From positions 62,001 to 126,000 of the forward strand of contig OY762261.2 of the NCBI GenBank assembly GCA_963665405.2: a DNA stretch of 64,000 bases, written 5' to 3'. Below the pieces are notes generated by a model. That model searched no databases and was not told the origin of the DNA. It saw only the letters and a program-made list of their open reading frames with translations. Positions 17,047 through 26,122 of the stretch are shown here, piece after piece. Every line of letters starts with the position of its first letter. Positions within the stretch are counted from its first letter, which is position 1. The position numbers and the translations under genes are program-made. Source of the DNA: G963665405 sp963665405. Lineage in GTDB: Bacteria > Chloroflexota > Dehalococcoidia > Lucifugimonadales > G963665405.

Positions 17047-18573
17047 CTAGCGGGCGTAGTCGACTGCGCGGCTCTCGCGTATTACGGTCACCTTGATCTG
17101 ACCTGGATACGCCAGCGTCTCCTCGATCTTTCTGACTATGTCTCTGGCCAGCTTCGTGGCGCCGACGTCGTCGACGCTCTGGGGCCTGACCAGGACCCGG
17201 ACCTCCCTGCCCGCCTGGATCGCGTAGCACTTCTCGACCCCGTCGAACGCCCGCGCGACCTCTTCAAGGGCCTCGAGGCGCTTGATGTAGTGCTCGACGG
17301 TGTCGCTGCGTGACCCCGGCCTGGCGGCGCTGATGGCGTCGGCGGCCGCCACGATGAACGACTCGATGGTGGTCATATCGTCGTTGTGGTGCTCGGCTAT
17401 GCTCGTGCATATGGGTCCCGAGACCTCGTGCCTGGCGGCTACCGCCGCGCCGATCTCGGCGTGCGGTCCTTCCACCTCGTGGGAGAGGGCTTTGCCGATG
17501 TCGTGCAGCAGCCCCCCCACCTTGGCCACCTTGACGTTGGCCCCCATCTCGGACGCGATCATCGCGGCAAGTCGTGAGACCTCGATGCTGTGCATAAGGA
17601 CGTTCTCGCCGAAGCTATAGCGGAACTTCAGACGGCCCAGCAGCTTGATCATCTCGGGATGAAGACCGCGGACCTCGAGGTCCAGTATGGTCTGCTCCCC
17701 AACCTTCCGAACTGTGTCCGCGACCTCCTTCTCGGTCTTGGCGACCATCTCCTCTATTCGCGCGGGATGAATCCTTCCGTCGGCGATCAGCTTGCCGACG
17801 GCTATACGGGCCACCTCTCTACGAATCGGATCAAAGCAGGACAGCGTGACGGCTTCCGGGGTGTCGTCTATTATCAGATCCACCCCGGTGGCCTTCTCGA
17901 TTGCCCTGATATTCCGCCCTTCCCGGCCTATCAGACGACCTTTCATGTCGTCGTTTGGTAGCGGTACGCTGGTGACAGACGCCTCCGATACTACATCGGA
18001 GGCCAGGCGATGTACTGCGAGTGCCAGAATGTTCCGGGCCTTGTCGTCGGCCTCTTCCCTCCACTGGAGCTCCTGGTCCCTGTATCGGCGTGCCAGCTCG
18101 TGCTGGACATCCTCGTCCGCACGACGCATCAGCAGTTCTTTGGCTTCGTCGATCGAGAGATTGGATACGCTCTCCAGGCGCTGGATCTCTGTTTCCTTGA
18201 GCTCTTCCAGCTCCTTTTCGCGACCCTCGATCGCCTCTTCTTTCTGCGCCAGACCTTTTTCCCGGCGCTCCAAATTGCTGCCGCGACCGTCTAGATTCTC
18301 CTCTCGATTGACAAGACGGCGCTCGACCCGCTGTAGCTCTCCGCGTCGTTCCCGAGCTTCGGATTCGACCTCTGAGCGAATCCTGAGGGTCTCCTCTTTT
18401 GCATCGATGAGGAGCTTCCTCTCTTGCTCGGCCGCGTCCTCCAGTATCTGAGCGGCCTCTGTCCGCGCCGCTCCCACTCGCCTACCGGTTACCAACTGCC
18501 GCACAAGGTATCCACCAAGTGCGCCCACTACCAGGCCGATCAGGACGGCGAGTACGGCGACGACGATATCCAT
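17047..18573 (-). CDS. rny: Ribonuclease Y
   Basis: The 508-residue protein has the complete RNase Y plan. There is one N-terminal membrane anchor (residues 3-26) and a long charged coiled coil (about 30-190). A KH domain (about 200-265, with GRLIGREGRNIRAIEKATGV) is followed by an HD domain (about 320-420, with GLLHDIGKALSHEVEG). It is the membrane-bound endonuclease that starts mRNA decay in many bacteria without RNase E. The gene is divergent from purF across a 315-base gap, and it heads the rny-ymdB-PHP-plsY run. Confidence 0.96.
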   Translation of the reverse strand: MDIVVAVLAVLIGLVVGALGGYLVRQLVTGRRVGAARTEAAQILEDAAEQERKLLIDAKEETLRIRSEVESEARERRGELQRVERRLVNREENLDGRGSNLERREKGLAQKEEAIEGREKELEELKETEIQRLESVSNLSIDEAKELLMRRADEDVQHELARRYRDQELQWREEADDKARNILALAVHRLASDVVSEASVTSVPLPNDDMKGRLIGREGRNIRAIEKATGVDLIIDDTPEAVTLSCFDPIRREVARIAVGKLIADGRIHPARIEEMVAKTEKEVADTVRKVGEQTILDLEVRGLHPEMIKLLGRLKFRYSFGENVLMHSIEVSRLAAMIASEMGANVKVAKVGGLLHDIGKALSHEVEGPHAEIGAAVAARHEVSGPICTSIAEHHNDDMTTIESFIVAAADAISAARPGSRSDTVEHYIKRLEALEEVARAFDGVEKCYAIQAGREVRVLVRPQSVDDVGATKLARDIVRKIEETLAYPGQIKVTVIRESRAVDYAR

Positions 18574-18788
18574 CGCAACTCACCTCCCAATCAGTTTTGG
18601 AAGCCGATATCGGTCGACTCCCGTGACCTCATGTTACGGCTGTCGCCGGGGTGGTGTCAAGGCAGGCACGTGGATGCGTAGGCGGTTTTTGGCCCAGTGT
18701 GACGCCGGTGCCGGGCCTTCGGACGGTTTCGGATTCCGCAAAAAGGGCCGCCCGCCGCCGGACTGTCCAAAGATTGGGGCTGGCGGCG

Positions 18789-18818
18789 TTGACCCTGGTT
18801 TTTCAAGGACCGTATAAT
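18789..18818 (+). promoter_or_regulatory. Promoter of purF
   Basis: TTGACC (18789-18794) and a perfect TATAAT (18813-18818) are separated by 18 bases and lie 71 bases before the purF ATG. The remaining 18574-18788 between rny and purF holds no gene. I see no purine riboswitch signature in the leader. Confidence 0.75.
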
Positions 18819-18888
18819 GCACGTGAACGGGCCTCGGGGAGGGTGAGTCGTTGTCGCGGTAGAAGCCGCGCAGTAGAGCGGAGCAGCG

Positions 18889-20295
18889 ATGGGAAACCCG
18901 GACTGGCACATCCAGGAAGCCTGCGGCGTCGTCGGCGTCTACTCGGCGGGCGAGGACGTAGCCCGAGCGGCCTTCTTCGGCCTTTACGCTCTTCAGCACA
19001 GGGGGCAGGAGAGCGTTGGGATAGCAACATCGGACGGCGAGCAGATCAGGGTTCGCACCGCGATGGGGTTGGTGGGCCAGGGCTTCCAGGAGGAAGACCT
19101 TACGGCTCTGCCGGGCCACATCGCCATCGGCCACACCCGTTACTCGACGACCGGAAGCAGCCAGCTGAGCAACGCCCAGCCTCTCGTGGTGCAGGGATCT
19201 TCAACCGAGATCGCCCTCGCCCACAACGGGAACGTCGTCAACTCCCTGGAGCTGCGGCAGGAGGTTGCGGACTGGGGCTGCACGTTCACCACCAGCGGCG
19301 ACTCCGAGATCATCGCTCACGTGCTGGCAAGCGCGCCAGCGACAACGTGGGAGGAGCGGATAGGCTACCTGATGCGACGCGTTCAGGGCGCCTACTCGCT
19401 GACCGTGATGACCAGGGACGCTCTGCTGGGGATCAGGGACCCCCTGGGCGTTCGGCCTCTGTGCCTCGGCACACTCAACGGAGGCTGGGTAATCGCCTCC
19501 GAGACCTGCGCCCTGGACCATATCGGCGCCGACTACGTCAGGGAGGTCGAGCCCGGTGAGGCCGTCATCATCGACCGGGACGGGCTGAGGACGGTTCGGC
19601 GGCGTGACCCGGAGCATCGGCGCGCCCTCTGCATCTTCGAGTTCATCTACTTCGCCCGGCCCGACAGCATCATCGACGAGAAGCTCGTCTACTCCAGACG
19701 AATGGAGATGGGTGCCGAGCTGGCCCGAGAGAGCCCGGTAGACGCCGACCTGGTCATCGGCGTTCCCGACTCGGCCACCGCCGCAGCCGTCGGATATTCC
19801 CGCGAGTCCGGCATCACTTACGGCGAGGGGCTGGTCAAGAACCGGTACGTCGGGCGCACGTTTATCCTGCCGGACCAGCGGCTGCGCGACCTGGGAGTCC
19901 GCCGGAAGCTGAACCCCCTGCCCGAGCTAATCCGCGGCAAGAGGATCGTGGTGGTCGACGACAGCATCGTCCGGGGCACCACGACACCTCACGTCGTGTC
20001 GCTGCTTCGCAAGAGCGGTGCCGCCGAGGTCCATCTACGGATTTGCGCGCCTCCGATAATGTGGCCGTGCCATCTCGGGGTGGACATGGCGACCCGGAAG
20101 GAGTTGATCGCGGCGAACAACAGCGTCGAGGAGATACGCAAGCTGGTAGACGCCGACTCGCTCGGCTATCTCAGCCACGAGGGGCTGGTTCGGGCCGTCG
20201 GCGAGCCGAAAAGCGTATACTGCATGGCATGCTTCACAGGCGACTATCCCATGCCCGTTCAGCTGGAGATGGACAAGCTGGCCCTCGAGGTCTGA
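18889..20295 (+). CDS. purF: Amidophosphoribosyltransferase
   Basis: 468 residues, beginning with an 11-residue propeptide and the catalytic Cys12 (EACGVVGV) of the Ntn glutaminase domain. The phosphoribosyltransferase domain carries the PRPP loop RIVVVDDSIVRGTT. Cysteines in HRRALCIF, MWPCHLG and YCMACF correspond to those binding the [4Fe-4S] cluster in the Bacillus-type enzyme. It makes 5-phosphoribosylamine from PRPP and glutamine, the first committed purine step. Expression should come from the adjacent consensus promoter, and purH follows 58 bases downstream. Confidence 0.96.
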   Translation: MGNPDWHIQEACGVVGVYSAGEDVARAAFFGLYALQHRGQESVGIATSDGEQIRVRTAMGLVGQGFQEEDLTALPGHIAIGHTRYSTTGSSQLSNAQPLVVQGSSTEIALAHNGNVVNSLELRQEVADWGCTFTTSGDSEIIAHVLASAPATTWEERIGYLMRRVQGAYSLTVMTRDALLGIRDPLGVRPLCLGTLNGGWVIASETCALDHIGADYVREVEPGEAVIIDRDGLRTVRRRDPEHRRALCIFEFIYFARPDSIIDEKLVYSRRMEMGAELARESPVDADLVIGVPDSATAAAVGYSRESGITYGEGLVKNRYVGRTFILPDQRLRDLGVRRKLNPLPELIRGKRIVVVDDSIVRGTTTPHVVSLLRKSGAAEVHLRICAPPIMWPCHLGVDMATRKELIAANNSVEEIRKLVDADSLGYLSHEGLVRAVGEPKSVYCMACFTGDYPMPVQLEMDKLALEV

Positions 20296-20353
20296 AGCCG
20301 GTCCGCCGCCGCAGCCCCAGTCTTCGGGATCTGCGCGCCCCTAAGGGTTCGGC

Positions 20354-21924
20354 GTGAAAGCTCTTCTCAGCGTCTACGACAAGGCCGGAATAGCGGAGTT
20401 CGCCAGGTCGCTGGACCAGGCCGGCTTTGAGCTCGTCAGCACCGGCGGCACCCACCGGACCCTCTCCGAAGAGGCCGGACTACCGGTCATGCAGGTGTCG
20501 GACCTCACCGGATTCCCGGAGATTCTGGACGGTCGCGTCAAGACTCTCCACCCCCGGGTGCACGCGGGCATCCTGGCGCGGCGGAGCCTCTCTTCACACT
20601 CCGAGCAGATGGCCGAGCACGAGATCGACGCGATCGATCTGGTCGCGGTCAACCTGTACCCCTTCGTCGAGACTGTGACTCGGCCCGACGCCTCACTAGC
20701 CGACGCCCTCGAGAACATCGACATCGGCGGCCCCACCATGGTCCGAGCTGCCGCCAAGAATTTCCCCGATGTCATAGTGGTGGTGGACCCCAAGGACTAC
20801 GAGTGGATCGCGGCCCGGCTTCTCAAAGGCCGGGAGATGGGCTCTTCGACGGCCGGCCTGGATCAGGACGAGCGAAGGGAGCTGGCGGGGAGGCGTTCCA
20901 GCACGTGGCGGGGAAGGCGTTCCAGCACGTGGCGCTGTACGACTCCGCGGTATCCCGATACCTGGCACAAAACGGCGCGATGCAGGCGTCATCCGAGGTT
21001 ACGTTCGGATACCGAAGACTTCGCAACCTGCGCTACGGCGAGAACCCGCATCAGACTGCGTCTCTTCACGCCGACCCGCTCTCTTCGGGCGGCGTAGCCA
21101 GGGCACGACAGCTTCAGGGGAAGGAGCTCTCGTACAACAACATCCTGGACGCCGACGCGGCCTGGCGGGTGGTAACGGATTTCGATTCGCCGGCTGTAGC
21201 GGTCATCAAGCACAGCAACCCGTGCGGGCTCGCGGTCCACGACGACCAGGTCACCGCCTACCAGCGCGCCCACGAGGGGGATCCGGTGTCGGCGTACGGC
21301 GGCATCGTAGGCTTCAACAGGCCCGTATCGGGTGCGACCGCCGAGGCGATGAAGGGAATCTTCTACGAGGTGGTCGTGGCGCCCGGCTACGACGCGGAGG
21401 CGATGGAGCTCTTCGCGAGCAAGAAGAACCTGAGGGTCCTCGAGGTAGGACGGGAGGACATCTCGTCCGATCTGGACCTCAGGCCGGTCAGCGGCGGGGC
21501 GCTCATCCAGTCGACAGACGCGATCGAGGACGACCCGTCCTCGTGGAGGGTCGTGACCGAGCGTCTCCCCACGGACGCGCAGATGGACGATCTGGTCTTC
21601 GCGTGGAGGGCGGCCAAGCACGTCAAGTCCAACGCCATCGTCATCGCGGTGGATCGGGCGGTGGTCGGCATGGGAGCCGGGCAGCCGAACCGCGTTACGA
21701 GCGTGCACCTGGCGCTCCGTGCGGCGGGTCAGAGGGCCGAAAACGCGGCTCTCGCGTCGGACGCCTTCTTCCCCTTCGCCGACAACATCGAGCTTCTGGC
21801 CGAGGGTGGAATCGCCGCCGTCGCACAGCCGGGTGGATCAATCCGAGACGACCAGGTCATCGCCGCCGCCAACAAGCTCCGCATTTCCATGGTGTTCACC
21901 GGCGTGCGCCACTTCAGGCACTAG
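20354..21924 (+). pseudogene. purH: purH (AICAR transformylase/IMP cyclohydrolase), frame broken by tandem duplication
   Basis: The product is PurH split over two frames. From the GTG at 20354 the IMP cyclohydrolase domain (ALLSVYDKAGI, STGGTHRTL, RVKTLHPRVHAG, NIDIGGPTMVRAAAKN) runs to about 20883. The transformylase domain (FQHVALYDSAVSRYL, RYGENPHQTA, KHSNPCGLA, AFFPFADNIELLAEGG) continues in another frame to 21924. Between them, 20884-20906 and 20907-20930 are copies of one segment, 23 and 24 bases long. The first lacks one A. Restoring it would give a continuous protein of about 523 residues with an 8-residue repeat. This could be a real mutation or an assembly/sequencing error. The gene is needed for the last two purine steps, which favours error or a very recent event. 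Confidence 0.9.
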
Positions 21925-21950
21925 GTGATTGACCCGGTGCCGGCCGCGAC

Positions 21951-22721
21951 GTGTCTGATTGCGCCTTGACCACGACCCTCGAAATCGTCATCCCCGTCTT
22001 GAACGAGGAGTTCGCTCTGCCGGGCAGCGTCGAGACTCTGCACCGGTTCCTTTCCGCGAATCTCGGCGGCTATCGCTGGCGCATACTCATCGCCGACAAC
22101 GGCTCCACCGACTCGACGCCCGAGGTGTGTCAGGAGCTGGGCCGCCGGCTGCCGGGCGTCGAGTACCTGCGGCTCGAGCAACGGGGCCGGGGACGGGCTC
22201 TTCGTACTGCCTGGCTCAACAGCGATGCCGACATTCTGGCCTACATGGACGTCGATCTGTCGGCGGACCTGGACGGCCTTCCGCCTCTGATCGACGCCGT
22301 GGGGAAGGGGGGATGTGCCCTGGCGATCGGCTCCAGGCTAACGAAAGGGGCTCAGGTCATCGGGCGGCCCCTGATCCGAGAGATCGCATCCAGGGGCTAC
22401 AGCTTCCTGTTCAGGGCCATGTTCCTCACCGGGTTCGTCGATGCGCAATGCGGCTTCAAGGCCATCAGCCGGGGAGCCGCAAACGACCTCGTTCCTCTGG
22501 TGGAGGACAACGGCTGGTTCTTCGACACGGAGCTGCTGGTCCTCGCCGAGAAGAACGGCTACAGGATCGAGGAGGTGCCGGTCCGGTGGACCGATGACCC
22601 GGACAGCCGGGTGCGTCTGGTGAGCACCGCGTACGGAGACGTCAAGGGCCTGCTCAGGCTACGCTTCGGAGGCCTCCGGGCGGCGAAGCAGAGGCTTGCC
22701 GAGTCCAGGGGGGATGCGTGA
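21951..22721 (+). CDS. Family 2 glycosyltransferase (dolichyl-phosphate-sugar synthase type)
   Basis: 256 residues with a GT-A fold. It shows the nucleotide-binding start EIVIPVLNEEFALPG, then ADNGSTDSTPEVCQ, RGRGRALRTAW and the metal motif MDVDLSADLD near residue 100. GSRLTKGA and QCGFKAISR follow, and the acceptor-region FFDTELLVLAEKNGYRIEEVPV. This is the arrangement of polyprenyl-phosphate mannosyl/glucosyltransferases. No C-terminal membrane segments follow, so it is soluble or peripheral. It begins 26 bases after purH with a GTG, and a TTG five codons later is an alternative start. The biological sugar acceptor is unknown. Confidence 0.9.
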   Translation: MSDCALTTTLEIVIPVLNEEFALPGSVETLHRFLSANLGGYRWRILIADNGSTDSTPEVCQELGRRLPGVEYLRLEQRGRGRALRTAWLNSDADILAYMDVDLSADLDGLPPLIDAVGKGGCALAIGSRLTKGAQVIGRPLIREIASRGYSFLFRAMFLTGFVDAQCGFKAISRGAANDLVPLVEDNGWFFDTELLVLAEKNGYRIEEVPVRWTDDPDSRVRLVSTAYGDVKGLLRLRFGGLRAAKQRLAESRGDA

Positions 22722-23034
22722 GAGCGGTGTCTTCGGTCGGCCTTCTAGACTGGATGGGGAGGCGGCGCGGTAATCGCGGCTTCAAGTTCGAGTCCTATCT
22801 GCGGAGCCATGCTAGACCAAACGTAAACCCTTCCCGAAGACGTTCGCCTTAGCACCGCCATGTTCGCGTGAACTTGGTTCGACAAGTTCAGACAGCGTCG
22901 CTAGCGTCTAGAGCCGCATCGACGCCGCAGTACTCCACTCCTTGCTGCCCACGCATCGCTGGACCCACCCAAGGCCGGCACAGCGTGGCTCACTTGCCCC
23001 AGTTGCTGAGGCCAAGGCCCGCTCGTCCGCTTCC
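22722..23034. other. Convergent intergenic gap with one inverted repeat
   Basis: No gene is evident in this gap. At 22870-22889 is a perfect inverted repeat GAACTTG/CAAGTTC with a 6-base loop, without a following T tract. It may be an operator or a weak bidirectional terminator. This gap is the left edge of the accessory patch that ends near 26000. Confidence 0.4.
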
Positions 23035-23738
23035 TCACTGCTCACGCGCGTAGGTCCCAACCAGCTGCCCCTGGGCGAGAATGTGTCCATCCATGGCGGC
23101 CAGCAGATCCTCCTTAGTCGCCTCTCGCTCAAGCTGGATTTCAGTGTCCAGGGCGTAAAGCTTGAAGATGTACCGGTGAGCTTCTCCTGCTGGTGGACAT
23201 GGACCGCTGTACCCGAAGCCACCGAATCCGTTTCGGAGCTGCCTAATTCCCCCAAGAGCCAATCGGCTCTTGTCAGCGTTCGCCCATATGTCGCCTTCGC
23301 CTTGGGGGACAGATAGGTCAGTGTTCGGGGGGATGTCGTACATGACCCAGTGAACAAAATCCCCGCCGGGCGCATCAGGGTCGTCAAGTATCAAGGCGAG
23401 GGTCACCGTGCCGTCCTTTCCACGTGAGACGAGGGGAGACGTCTCCCCCGTCACAGGTAGAGGTCTTCGGAATAGCACCTCCCGGCGGGCTCTCCTTTCC
23501 ACGTGAGACGAGGGGAGACCTCCCCAAGGGCACCTGCCTCCCCAAGGGTTGGGCTGGTAAGGGTTATAGCCAGCGAGGCAGTTGGGGCCGCGGCAACGTC
23601 TTTGTCACCCATCCCTGCCGCAGGGGATCGAGCCGCCGCTTGCTCCACCTCGGTGTCGGGGGCCTCGCCCTCTCCACATCCGATGGCAACCAAGCCGACC
23701 AGCAGTCCCAACGACAGAAGAATGGTATGCCTAATCAT
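23035..23738 (-). pseudogene. PEBP (YbhB/YbcL-like) lipoprotein gene, disrupted
   Basis: The 5' part from an ATG at 23738 (ribosome site GGGAGG) encodes a lipoprotein signal (MIRHTILLSLGLLVGLVAIG then Cys21), a linker and the first PEBP strand SLAITLTSPTL. That frame stops at 23451. The PEBP core continues in another frame: LALILDDPDAPGGDFVHWVM, GYSGPCPPAGEAHRYIFKLY, then AMDGHILAQG, to a stop at 23035. Between the halves a 27-base sequence occurs twice, 79 bases apart (23414-23440 and 23493-23519). A further 12-base string repeats 18 bases apart (23519 and 23537). Deleting one 79-base unit does not by itself restore the frame. So the gene looks inactivated, or the assembly is wrong here. Confidence 0.8.
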
Positions 23739-23782
23739 GCGGCCCTCCCAGAGCACTGAAACTGTCCAAGCGCTTGCGAGAC

Positions 23783-24646
23783 TCACAACCCCTTGAGACG
23801 CTGACCCAGCTGAGTGATCAATTGGCGATCACCCTTGGCTGACAGACGGCCATCGGCGGTAGCCGAGTCAATCGTGAGGCGGCCATAAAAGATGAGGACG
23901 AAGGTCTCTAGATCACAGCCGAACGTCACATCCGCGGGCGAATCCGAGAGCGGTTGGATTCGGGCCCCATCGTGTTCCACCTCAACATCACAACCACCGA
24001 ATGGTCCGGAGACGTTAAATCGATACAAGGCACGCTGGGTCGACTGAGACGCTGGCCAAAAGAATAGGACGAACAATTCTGAAATCACGTTCACCGAACT
24101 AGGAAGGCTCTCGGGAGGCAGGCCGCCGTGGTGCCCTAGACGAGAGCGGATATCCCAACCATGGATTGCCAGCTCCATGAATCTTATGTCCGCATAAAGC
24201 CAAACTGGGATTGTTCTCGCCGGAAGGTAGCACTGTTTGGCCCAATCCTGGGGTCCGAGTCGCGAGAATAGGCCGTTGAGTTCGTCGTTGCGGCCCTTGA
24301 AGACCGGCAGGAGCTGGTCCCCTAACATCTCCTTCTCGCTGATCGCCATTTGACTATGTAGCATTGAGAACGACCCGGCCTTAACTCGGCCAACGGGTGG
24401 AAGGCCGTGAGGCGGAGACGAGTCACCCTGCAAGCCCCTCAAGATCACCTCGACATAGCCACCGACCCCCTGAGCTAGGTGGGCAACAACGTCGGCTACC
24501 TGCCATCGATAGCAGGCACTTTGCACACCCCAGGCATCATCGGGAAGGCCGGCAAGGTAGGCCAGGAGATGTTCGGCCTCCAGTTGGGCAAGCTTGGCGG
24601 AATCGGTCGCTATACGCATCGTCTGGTCTGTGCGGTTGACCTGCAT
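23783..24646 (-). CDS. Mycothiol maleylpyruvate isomerase-N/SCP2-like protein
   Basis: This 287-residue protein has an N-terminal DinB-type four-helix domain (about 12-190; RWQVADVVAHLAQGVGGYVE, and IRFMELAIHGWDIRSRLGH carrying a typical metal-ligand region). A C-terminal SCP2-like domain (about 205-287) contains VTFGCDLETFVLIFYGRL. The combination is common in actinobacterial and chloroflexotal proteins of uncertain substrate, named after maleylpyruvate isomerases. An alternative start lies nine codons downstream (24619), and neither has a clear ribosome site. It is divergent from the LysR gene across a palindrome-rich region, the usual layout for a LysR target. Confidence 0.78.
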   Translation of the reverse strand: MQVNRTDQTMRIATDSAKLAQLEAEHLLAYLAGLPDDAWGVQSACYRWQVADVVAHLAQGVGGYVEVILRGLQGDSSPPHGLPPVGRVKAGSFSMLHSQMAISEKEMLGDQLLPVFKGRNDELNGLFSRLGPQDWAKQCYLPARTIPVWLYADIRFMELAIHGWDIRSRLGHHGGLPPESLPSSVNVISELFVLFFWPASQSTQRALYRFNVSGPFGGCDVEVEHDGARIQPLSDSPADVTFGCDLETFVLIFYGRLTIDSATADGRLSAKGDRQLITQLGQRLKGL

Positions 24647-24701
24647 CTCGCGGGAAACAGTACACCTGCCGGTTGGTTCCAGTAACGTATGTGCAACCGG
24701 A

Positions 24702-24775
24702 CTATAATGATAGACCCCAATTTGCTATCATCGTGATAGGTGCAGCCTATCGCGAATCTGCATGAGAAGCGATAG
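24702..24775. promoter_or_regulatory. Clustered GATAG/CTATC half-sites, probable LysR operator
   Basis: The 157-base divergent gap contains CTAT-AATG-ATAG (24702-24713) and a perfect palindrome CTATCA-TCG-TGATAG (24725-24739). It also contains CTATCGC and GCGATAG as an inverted pair at 24747-24753 and 24769-24775. Five copies of GATAG/CTATC in about 75 bases, with helical-turn-like spacing, are what a LysR-type regulator bound to its own control region would use. The assignment is inferred from position. Confidence 0.6.
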
Positions 24776-24803
24776 CTCGACGTAGTCTGCGAGGTTGTCA
24801 GGA

Positions 24804-25733
24804 ATGGAATTCAGTCAACTTGAGGCTTTCTTGGAGGCTGTAGAAAAGGGCAGTTTCCGCCGAGCGGCCAGCGCACTTTTCGTAAGTCAGCCTTCCCTGA
24901 GCGCAAGAGTACGAGGACTAGAGGATGAGCTGGGAGCCCAACTCTTTCAGCGGTCCACTCGCGGTGTCAGGCTTAGTGACATGGGCAGAACCTTTCTGCC
25001 GTTCGCTCAACGGGTGATGGACACCCTGAGGGAGAGTCAGGAGGTCTTGAGAGCTGCCCGGTCAGCATCGGGTGGTGTTCTGACGATGGCCACGGCCAAT
25101 GTGATCGGCACCTACACGCTCCCAGCCCTGTTGGAGAAGTTCAAACGGCGCAATCCGGATATGAACGTACACGTCAGGGTCGGGCGATCTAGGGAGGTGC
25201 TCAGAATGGTGGTTGACGAGGAGGTACAGGTTGGTCTGAGTCGAACCTTACACCATCCAGGAGTGGAAACCCTTCACCTCTACGACGAGGAGATAGTGTT
25301 GGTCACCAACCCCGACCATCCCTTCGCCCAGAGGGATGACGTCAACATTGCGGAGGTGGCTCGAGAACCTTTGATTGTGTACGATCCAGGCTCCTCCCTC
25401 TTTTCGCTGATCGAGCAGCTGTGCCGCGAGGCCGGGATAGTCCCACGTGTGGAGATGCGCCTCGACAGCCTAGACACGGCCAAGCATATGGCGGAGGAGG
25501 GACTCGGTATATGCTTCCTGCCGCTGAGCGGGGTAGCCCGTGAGCTGGAACAGGGTTCATTGGTCAGAATCCCTTTGCTACCGAAGCGCCGGGTACTCCT
25601 TCCGATTTGTGTGCTGGTGCACGAAGCAAGCCTGTGGGATCCTCCAGTTCTCGCGCTTCTCTCCCTGTTCGAGGAGGTTTATGGGAGGGGAGAGCACGTT
25701 CTACGATCAGACTCCGGGAGGGCGCCACAATAA
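24804..25733 (+). CDS. LysR family transcriptional regulator
   Basis: 309 residues from the ATG at 24804; a TTG three codons upstream is the alternative. The N-terminal winged helix (about 1-60) is canonical: FSQLEAFLEAVEKGSFRRAA, VSQPSLSARVRGLEDELG, LFQRSTRGVRLSDMG. A linker helix and a periplasmic-binding-type effector domain (about 88-295) follow, ending with IEQLCREAGIVPRVE and AEEGLGICFLPLSGVA. Its effector is unknown. Base composition of this patch is visibly lower in GC than its neighbours. The likely target is the divergent MDMPI-like gene and itself. Confidence 0.93.
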   Translation: MEFSQLEAFLEAVEKGSFRRAASALFVSQPSLSARVRGLEDELGAQLFQRSTRGVRLSDMGRTFLPFAQRVMDTLRESQEVLRAARSASGGVLTMATANVIGTYTLPALLEKFKRRNPDMNVHVRVGRSREVLRMVVDEEVQVGLSRTLHHPGVETLHLYDEEIVLVTNPDHPFAQRDDVNIAEVAREPLIVYDPGSSLFSLIEQLCREAGIVPRVEMRLDSLDTAKHMAEEGLGICFLPLSGVARELEQGSLVRIPLLPKRRVLLPICVLVHEASLWDPPVLALLSLFEEVYGRGEHVLRSDSGRAPQ

Positions 25734-26038
25734 CCGACAGAGTTTGGAGCCCGCGGTTTCTTGAATCTACGTACTGTGGGAAGAAGGCCAACGGTACGGG
25801 GTGCTCCAAAAAGGATGCACCTGTCGGAGCTACGGAAACGCACTGGATAAGGGAGCGCTCCGAAGAGAAATCGAGGTTCCTAGAGGGCGACCTTAGCGGT
25901 AGGTAGGCGTTCCGGGACCGTCTGAGGTCCAGTAGACTCAGCCGCGACCGGGCTGTTCAGCTCAATCCCCTATCCGCCGCACGGCAGTGAGTGCCTTGTG
26001 GATATGCTAATCTGGTATCTGGAACGGCCTCTGGTGTA

Positions 26039-26067
26039 TTGCAGTTTGGCCGCACCGAGCGTAATAT
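26039..26067 (+). promoter_or_regulatory. Promoter of the NAD-salvage pair
   Basis: TTGCAG (26039-26044) and TAATAT (26062-26067) are 17 bases apart and lie 56 bases before the isochorismatase-family start codon. The rest of 25734-26038 shows no gene. Confidence 0.6.
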
Positions 26068-26122
26068 ACCCACTCCGAAAGCAGGATCGGCGGAGGGGCG
26101 GGCGTCCGAGCGAGGGACGAAG

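Noticed and set aside
22780..22815. A TTCGAGTCC...GCCA string resembling a tRNA 3' end
   Set aside because: The T-stem does not pair (two of five pairs) and no anticodon or acceptor partner is found upstream.
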